Source: an uncultured Clostridia bacterium (lineage in GTDB: Bacteria; Bacillota; Clostridia; Christensenellales; Pumilibacteraceae). From it: a stretch of 10,469 bases of DNA. The translations under genes and the position numbers were made by a program. The notes under the pieces were generated by a model. It did not search any database. It had not been told where the DNA came from and saw nothing but the letters and a program-made list of their open reading frames with translations. The stretch lies in NCBI GenBank assembly GCA_934247335.1, contig CAKQJJ010000033.1, positions 1 to 10,469 of the forward strand. The letters run 5' to 3'. This document shows positions 6,753-10,469 of the stretch, one piece after another. Positions within the stretch are counted from its first letter, which is position 1. Each line of letters opens with the position of its first letter.

Positions 6753-7457
6753 ATGATAAATTGGCAATATTTATGGGATAAGTTCGCCTATCAGGTTTTC
6801 ACACTGGGCGGATACAAAACGATATTAGACGGTCTGTTCAATACGCTTATCATAACGTTCGGCGGATTTGTAATAGGATTAGTTCTGGGAGCTGTGCTTG
6901 CGATAGCGCAGCTTTTGCCGACTAATAAAGTATCCAACGTGTTTAAGGTTATATCCAAAACGTACGTTATGATATTTCGTGGAACGCCGATAGTAGTTCA
7001 ATTGCTTGTCGGCTGGTACGTGTTGCGTCCGATGCTCGGAATAAGAACGGGCAATCCGCTGGTTTGGGGAACCGTGATATTCGGTCTTAATTCCGGTGCG
7101 TATATGTCCGAAATAATGAGAGGCGGTTTATTATCGATCGACAGAGGACAAATGGAAGCCGGCAGAAGCCTGGGCTTGCCTTATTTTACAACGTTGTTTA
7201 AGGTAGTCGTGCCTCAGGCGTTGAAAAACAGTTTCCCGTCCATCGGAAACGAACTTATTTCGCTGATTAAGGAAACTTCCGTGGCAGGCTTTATAAGCGT
7301 GGTGGATTTGCAAGTCGCATTTAAATTACAGGATACGATTTACAATCCGATTATCTGTTACATAGCGTTGGCGCTCGTGTACGTCGTGCTTGTCGCATTG
7401 TTCACTCTTATTGTTCGTCTTATCGAAAGGAGACTGAGAAAAAGTGATAAGCATTAG
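6753..7457 (+). CDS. Amino-acid ABC transporter permease (HisM/GlnP family)
   Basis: A 234-residue inner-membrane permease of the polar amino-acid uptake family. Hydrophobic helices are visible at about 30-53, 70-92, 103-118, 165-185 and 200-222. The cytoplasmic EAA loop that couples to the ATPase is at 135-156 ([22 protein letters not shown]), with the usual Gly and Pro-Gln. [10 protein letters not shown] (75-84) is a family mark. Such permeases act as a homodimer or heterodimer; only one permease gene is present here, so a homodimer is likely. It starts five bases after the binding-protein stop with no visible Shine-Dalgarno sequence, which points to translational coupling with the upstream gene. 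Its last 14 bases overlap the start of the ATPase gene. Confidence 0.93.
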   Translation: MINWQYLWDKFAYQVFTLGGYKTILDGLFNTLIITFGGFVIGLVLGAVLAIAQLLPTNKVSNVFKVISKTYVMIFRGTPIVVQLLVGWYVLRPMLGIRTGNPLVWGTVIFGLNSGAYMSEIMRGGLLSIDRGQMEAGRSLGLPYFTTLFKVVVPQALKNSFPSIGNELISLIKETSVAGFISVVDLQVAFKLQDTIYNPIICYIALALVYVVLVALFTLIVRLIERRLRKSDKH

Positions 7458-8358
7458 AAATATTTATAAATACTTCGGCGATTTGCACGTGCTCAACGGC
7501 GTTTCGTGCGAAATTCAAAAGGGCGAAGTGGTTGCAATCGTGGGACCGTCGGGAAGCGGCAAAAGCACGCTGCTCCGTTGCATGAACCTTCTCGAACACC
7601 CCACCTACGGCGAAGTGTGGATCGACGGCAAACTGCTCACCCCGGTCGATCCCTATCTGCATTTCGACGTCATCGAACTGGGCGACACCTATAAAGAGTT
7701 GTTCGCAAGAGAAAAAGGCACTATGCCCGACGACGAGCTGCGGCTTAAAATAATATACGACATAAAGCGCAACGACCTGTTGAAAAAGCACGAGGGAAGA
7801 GAATTCGACGCTCTTACCAAAAAGATTTATCAGGAGAACTTCATCGACACCAATCTCGCGCGCAGGAAAATGGGCATGGTTTTCCAGCATTTCAACCTTT
7901 TCAACAATTACACGGTGTTGCAAAACATGACTCTCGCGCCCGTAAGCCTTAAACTCAAAACAAAGGAAGAGGCAATCGAAAACGCAATGGCGCTTCTCAA
8001 ACGAGTCGGACTCGAAAGCAAAGCAAACGAATATCCCGCTTCGCTCTCCGGCGGACAAAAACAGCGTATCGCAATAGTGCGCGCGCTTGCGATGGAGCCG
8101 GAAGTACTGCTGTTCGACGAGCCGACCAGCGCTCTCGACCCCGAAATGGTGGGCGAAGTGCTGTCGGTTATGACCGATCTTGCAAAAGAAGGCATGACCA
8201 TGGTCGTGGTAACGCACGAAATGGGCTTTGCCCGCGAAGTCGCCAGCCGCTGCCTGTTCATCAACGAGGGTAAAATTGCCGAGGACGCTCCGCCCGAACA
8301 GTTTTTCGGCAATCCGCAAAACGCAAGACTTAAAGAATTTTTATCCAAGGTTTTATGA
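7444..8358 (+). CDS. Amino-acid ABC transporter ATPase with a ~60-residue insertion (GlnQ family)
   Basis: A 304-residue ATPase that powers the transporter. All motifs are intact: Walker A GPSGSGKS at 34-41, Q-loop Gln148 in [11 protein letters not shown], signature LSGGQ at 201-205, Walker B VLLFDEP at 221-227 with Glu226, and His258 in VVTHEMGFA. GlnQ-type proteins are usually about 240-250 residues; the extra length is one block between IDGKLL (60-65) and [10 protein letters not shown] (139-148), about 60 residues beyond normal. The block is charged and helical in character ([36 protein letters not shown]). It precedes the Q-loop and so would project near the permease contact. The GTG start overlaps the permease gene, with AAGGAG at 7427-7432, 11 bases upstream. 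It is the last gene of the operon. Confidence 0.93.
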   Translation: MISIRNIYKYFGDLHVLNGVSCEIQKGEVVAIVGPSGSGKSTLLRCMNLLEHPTYGEVWIDGKLLTPVDPYLHFDVIELGDTYKELFAREKGTMPDDELRLKIIYDIKRNDLLKKHEGREFDALTKKIYQENFIDTNLARRKMGMVFQHFNLFNNYTVLQNMTLAPVSLKLKTKEEAIENAMALLKRVGLESKANEYPASLSGGQKQRIAIVRALAMEPEVLLFDEPTSALDPEMVGEVLSVMTDLAKEGMTMVVVTHEMGFAREVASRCLFINEGKIAEDAPPEQFFGNPQNARLKEFLSKVL

Positions 8359-8366
8359 TTATAAAA

Positions 8367-8403
8367 AGTGCAAAGTCAACTGTTTACGGCTTTGCATTTT
8401 TTT
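8367..8403 (+). terminator. Intrinsic terminator of the ABC operon
   Basis: TGCAAAG (8369-8375) pairs with CTTTGCA (8390-8396), extended inward by T-G and C-G pairs, and is followed by seven T (8397-8403). It begins nine bases after the ATPase stop codon. Confidence 0.88.
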
Positions 8404-8525
8404 GTGCATTATACTTTACTTTCTTAATTTGTGAAATTTCCTGACAAAACGTCAATAAAAACAGAATTACGTATGTTTTAAACGACTGTTTTTTTATAAT
8501 AATTAGATAATATGCGTGTTTTTTA
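8404..8525. other. AT-rich intergenic stretch with a weak second hairpin
   Basis: No gene is seen here. AAAAACAG (8457-8464) can pair with CTGTTTTT (8486-8493), which is followed by two more T; this may be a weak backup terminator for the ABC operon. A small TGAC/GTCA inverted repeat lies at 8442-8454. Together with the promoter and leader that follow, this makes up the non-coding gap of about 370 bases before the next gene. Confidence 0.3.
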
Positions 8526-8555
8526 TTGACAAATGCAAATTGCTTGTGTTATAAT
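8526..8555 (+). promoter_or_regulatory. SigA-type promoter of the SipW-type secreted protein gene
   Basis: TTGACA at 8526-8531 and TATAAT at 8550-8555 are 18 bases apart, and the -10 is extended (TGTTATAAT from 8547). Exact inverted heptamers, GCAAATT (8535-8541) and AATTTGC (8556-8562), flank the -10 and might be an operator. Transcription would start near 8562. Confidence 0.75.
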
Positions 8556-8568
8556 AATTTGCGTAAAA

Positions 8569-8705
8569 GCCGATTGGCTTATAACAAATCGGCAGATTGC
8601 GCCTCGGAAAAATTCGCACAAAGAAAATAACGGTTTTTTGCCGTTATGTGCGCTAATCGGTTATCCCCGAAAGGAGTAGCCGTTCGTGCGACCTGTTCCG
8701 AGCCG
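8569..8705 (+). promoter_or_regulatory. Structured 5' leader with alternative pairings (candidate cis-regulatory RNA)
   Basis: The leader of about 170 nt can form four stems: hairpin 8569-8575/8587-8593 (GCCGATT/AATCGGC); closing stem 8603-8609/8696-8702 (CTCGGAA/TTCCGAG); inside it, hairpin 8615-8619 plus 8627-8633 with 8641-8652 (CGCAC, a bulge of seven, ATAACGG); and hairpin 8658-8663/8677-8682 (CGGTTA/TAGCCG). Several arms occur twice and compete: GTGCG at 8648 and 8686 for CGCAC 8615; AATCGG at 8587 and 8655 for CCGATT 8570; AGCCG at 8678 and 8701 for CGGTT 8658. This suggests a switching RNA. I could not match it to a known riboswitch class, and no clear terminator or direct masking of the ribosome site (8718-8724) was seen. 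Confidence 0.45.
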
Positions 8706-8732
8706 TAAAAATTTTTGAAAGGAGAGTAAAAA

Positions 8733-10280
8733 ATGTCTAAAAACATCAAAAGAAGCGTGCTGTTCTCGGCTTTTTGCACCATTGCGCTTTGCTTGTGCCT
8801 CGTTGCGGGCGCAACTTTCGCATGGTTTACCGACACGGCTAAAACCAACGTAAACGAAATCAAGTCCGGTACGCTCGACGTCACGCTGCAAATGCAGAAT
8901 GACGAAGGCGAATGGGTTAACGCCGAAGGCGAAACGCTGTCCTTCCTCCGCGCAGACGCAGAAGGAAATCGTTTGCCCGACGCAAGCGTATTGTGGGAAC
9001 CCGGCTGCACTTACTATCTGCCCACCCTGCGTGTGGTAAATAAAGGCAACCTCGCGCTCAAATACAAAATGGTTCTGTCCGGCGCAACCGGCGACCTCAA
9101 ACTGCTCGACGCGCTCACATTCACCGCAGAATACGAAGCCGACGGCGAAAATCGCAAAGTCAGCGGCGTTTACGGTTCCGTAATCATGGAAGGCACGCTC
9201 GAAGCTGTCGAAACCGACAACGTTTACGGCGACGAAATCAGAATTTCCGCCGTTATGGATAAGGAAGCAGGTAACGAATATCAGAACCTTACCGTTCAGA
9301 ACGTTGCAGTCACCGTCTACGCTACTCAGGCTCCTGTCGAATACGACAGCAATGACAATCAGTACGACGCAGACGCTTCCGCAATCGTTAAATACACCGG
9401 CGGCGAACACGTGCTCGATACGGGCGCTATGGCGTTCAACGCAAACGAAATCGCAGTAAAGGTCGAAGGAAAGGGAACCAAACTCACCATCAACGGAGGC
9501 AAGTACTACGGCGGCGAGGGAGGAAACAACCAGTGTATCCAAGTTGAAGAGGGCGCTACGCTTATCATCAACGACGGTTACTTCACCGTCGGCAAAGACG
9601 CAAAAGGCGAAGGCAACTCCGTAATCGAAAACCGCGGCGGTACCATCGAAATCAACGGCGGCTTCTTTGAAACCAATTACGCTTGGGGCAACTTCTACTA
9701 CGTTCTCAATCAGCTTAACAGCAATCCCGGAACCATCACCGTTAAGGGCGGCACGTTCGTAAACTACAACCCCGCAAAGGGCGACGATAACCTCGGCGGC
9801 AATTTCGTCGCAGACGGCTATATGGTAACCGAAAAGCAGGTCGGCACCGACACCTGGTATACCGTTGTTCTTTCCGAAGATTTCCTTAACTCTTGCGAAA
9901 CCGATCACATGATTGATTCCGACGGTGATGATCACGGTGCAGGATTGCTTCTTAAAGGCTTGAACATCAGTGCTCCGGGCAAAACCGCAATCGCTCTTCC
10001 CAAGCAGTACTCTCGTCAGATATGGGTTGACAATTGCACGCTTTCCGGAAAGTATATCTTTACTTCCGCAAAAGAGCAGACGATAGTCCTTTACAATTGC
10101 AATATTACGGTAGAGGAAGGCGGAAAAATCGTATCTCTTCCCGAGCTCACAACGACGCAAGTAGTGATTGCCGGTGACGTTTACGTTAACGGAGTAAAGC
10201 TTACTCAGGAAGAACACGGAATGGGAACCGAGTTTTTCAATCAATATTTTGAGAATATTGGAACTTTATTCATCTATTAA
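8733..10280 (+). CDS. Secreted protein with SipW-dependent/TasA-like N-terminus and beta-helix C-terminus
   Basis: A 515-residue exported protein. Residues 1-30 form a SipW-type signal peptide (basic start, hydrophobic 9-28, then AGATFAWFTDTA); cleavage after Ala30 is inferred from Bacillus TasA. The mature start with IKSGTLDVTLQ (43-53) and the domain up to about 200 resemble TasA/camelysin-like (peptidase M73) biofilm-fibre proteins. From about 215 the protein changes to repeated strands ending in Gly-Gly-aromatic turns: LTINGGKYYG (251), LIINDGYFTV (277), IEINGGFFET (305), ITVKGGTFVN (335), spaced 26-30 residues, then weaker copies near 407, 430 and 451. This fits a right-handed beta-helix. 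ATG 8733 has AAAGGAG at 8718-8724, eight bases upstream. No SipW peptidase gene is in the window. It probably functions at the cell surface as a fibre, adhesin or sugar-binding protein; no catalytic residues could be assigned. Confidence 0.82.
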   Translation: MSKNIKRSVLFSAFCTIALCLCLVAGATFAWFTDTAKTNVNEIKSGTLDVTLQMQNDEGEWVNAEGETLSFLRADAEGNRLPDASVLWEPGCTYYLPTLRVVNKGNLALKYKMVLSGATGDLKLLDALTFTAEYEADGENRKVSGVYGSVIMEGTLEAVETDNVYGDEIRISAVMDKEAGNEYQNLTVQNVAVTVYATQAPVEYDSNDNQYDADASAIVKYTGGEHVLDTGAMAFNANEIAVKVEGKGTKLTINGGKYYGGEGGNNQCIQVEEGATLIINDGYFTVGKDAKGEGNSVIENRGGTIEINGGFFETNYAWGNFYYVLNQLNSNPGTITVKGGTFVNYNPAKGDDNLGGNFVADGYMVTEKQVGTDTWYTVVLSEDFLNSCETDHMIDSDGDDHGAGLLLKGLNISAPGKTAIALPKQYSRQIWVDNCTLSGKYIFTSAKEQTIVLYNCNITVEEGGKIVSLPELTTTQVVIAGDVYVNGVKLTQEEHGMGTEFFNQYFENIGTLFIY

Positions 10281-10304
10281 AATCTAATGAATTTATAGCG
10301 CACA

Positions 10305-10340
10305 GCGGAGTCATGTCAAAAACGACAAGGCTCCGTTTTT
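10305..10340 (+). terminator. Intrinsic terminator of the TasA-like gene
   Basis: CGGAGTC (10306-10312) pairs with GGCTCCG (10329-10335) including one G-U pair, continued after one mismatch by TGTC/GACA around a six-base loop. Five T follow (10336-10340). It starts 25 bases after the stop codon. Confidence 0.88.
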
Positions 10341-10351
10341 CATTAAATCTC

Positions 10352-10390
10352 ACCTCTCCGTAATTTAAAGCCTCGCCCTCCGGGAGAGGT
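10352..10390. repeat. Hairpin resembling a dispersed clostridial intergenic repeat
   Basis: ACCTCTCC (10352-10359) and GGAGAGGT (10383-10390) are exact inverted arms around a 23-base loop that includes CCTCGCCCTCCG. CCTCTCCG...GGGAGAGG elements of this kind are, from memory, common between genes in gut Clostridia. TTTT overlaps the end of the right arm, so weak terminator action is possible, but the gene upstream already has its own terminator. Confidence 0.45.
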
Positions 10391-10411
10391 TTTATCACCG
10401 CATACTATATA

Positions 10412-10468
10412 CCGCAAAAAGCGTTGCGGGGTCCGGGACACAGTCGCAAGTGTCCCGGCGACTTTTTT
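10412..10468 (+). terminator. Tandem hairpins ending in a U tract, near window end
   Basis: Two adjacent hairpins: CCGCAA (10412-10417) with TTGCGG (10424-10429), then CCGGGACAC (10433-10441) with GTGTCCCGG (10450-10458) around an eight-base loop. Six T follow at 10463-10468, so the second hairpin has the form of a strong + strand terminator. No gene lies between it and the previous terminator, so it is either a backup or part of a mobile or repeated non-coding element together with the hairpin at 10352-10390. Confidence 0.55.
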
Positions 10469-10469
10469 G

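Noticed and set aside
8670..8676. GAAAGGAG in the leader as a ribosome site for a small upstream gene
   Set aside because: No ATG, GTG or TTG at a proper distance opens a convincing reading frame before 8733.
8664..8690. GAAAGGAGTAGC as the start of a yybP-ykoY (Mn) riboswitch
   Set aside because: Only the GGAGTAG core resembles that family; the second conserved region is missing in the remaining 40 bases before the gene.
8661..10244. Long - strand open frame opposite the TasA-like gene
   Set aside because: The + strand protein has a proper signal peptide, ribosome site and repeats; the antisense translation has none and is a by-product of codon bias.

Overview
The window looks like chromosomal DNA of a Gram-positive, low-to-moderate-GC bacterium, most likely a gut-type Clostridia member of the Bacillota. 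The evidence is strong AAGGAG ribosome binding sites, near-consensus SigA promoters, a lipoprotein signal on the solute-binding protein, a SipW-type signal peptide, a BspA-like (LRR_5) surface protein, and clostridial-style short intrinsic terminators. I cannot name a genus; a Christensenellales-like relative is a guess.

Layout: (1) 1-885, + strand, the 3' end of an AT-rich cell-surface protein with a Listeria-Bacteroides (Flg_new/InlB B-repeat) fragment and BspA-type leucine-rich repeats; it ends at a hairpin that can also serve the converging gene. (2) 976-2076, - strand, a cytoplasmic clan GH-A glycoside hydrolase with its own promoter. (3) 2244-5636, + strand, an operon read divergently from (2): tldD, a tldE/pmbA-like partner, and a membrane-anchored DUF2726 protein. 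(4) 5674-8403, + strand, a polar amino-acid ABC uptake operon: lipoprotein binding protein, permease and ATPase. It has a perfect-consensus promoter nested in inverted repeats, with two ARG-box-like sites just upstream, and ends at a strong terminator. (5) 8526-10340, + strand, a monocistronic gene for a secreted protein with a SipW-dependent/TasA-like N-terminus and a beta-helical C-terminus. It is preceded by a leader of about 170 nt with several competing pairings and followed by a good terminator. (6) 10341-10469, a non-coding run of three hairpins that resembles a dispersed intergenic repeat.

The most unusual points are: the binding protein of the ABC operon appears circularly permuted (the usual C-terminal segment of family-3 binding proteins sits right after the lipobox and is missing from the C-terminus); its ATPase carries an insertion of about 60 residues before the Q-loop; the ABC promoter has layered palindromes and candidate ArgR sites; and the TasA-like gene has a structured leader I cannot assign to a known riboswitch family. 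No CRISPR array, tRNA, rRNA, insertion sequence or phage gene was seen.
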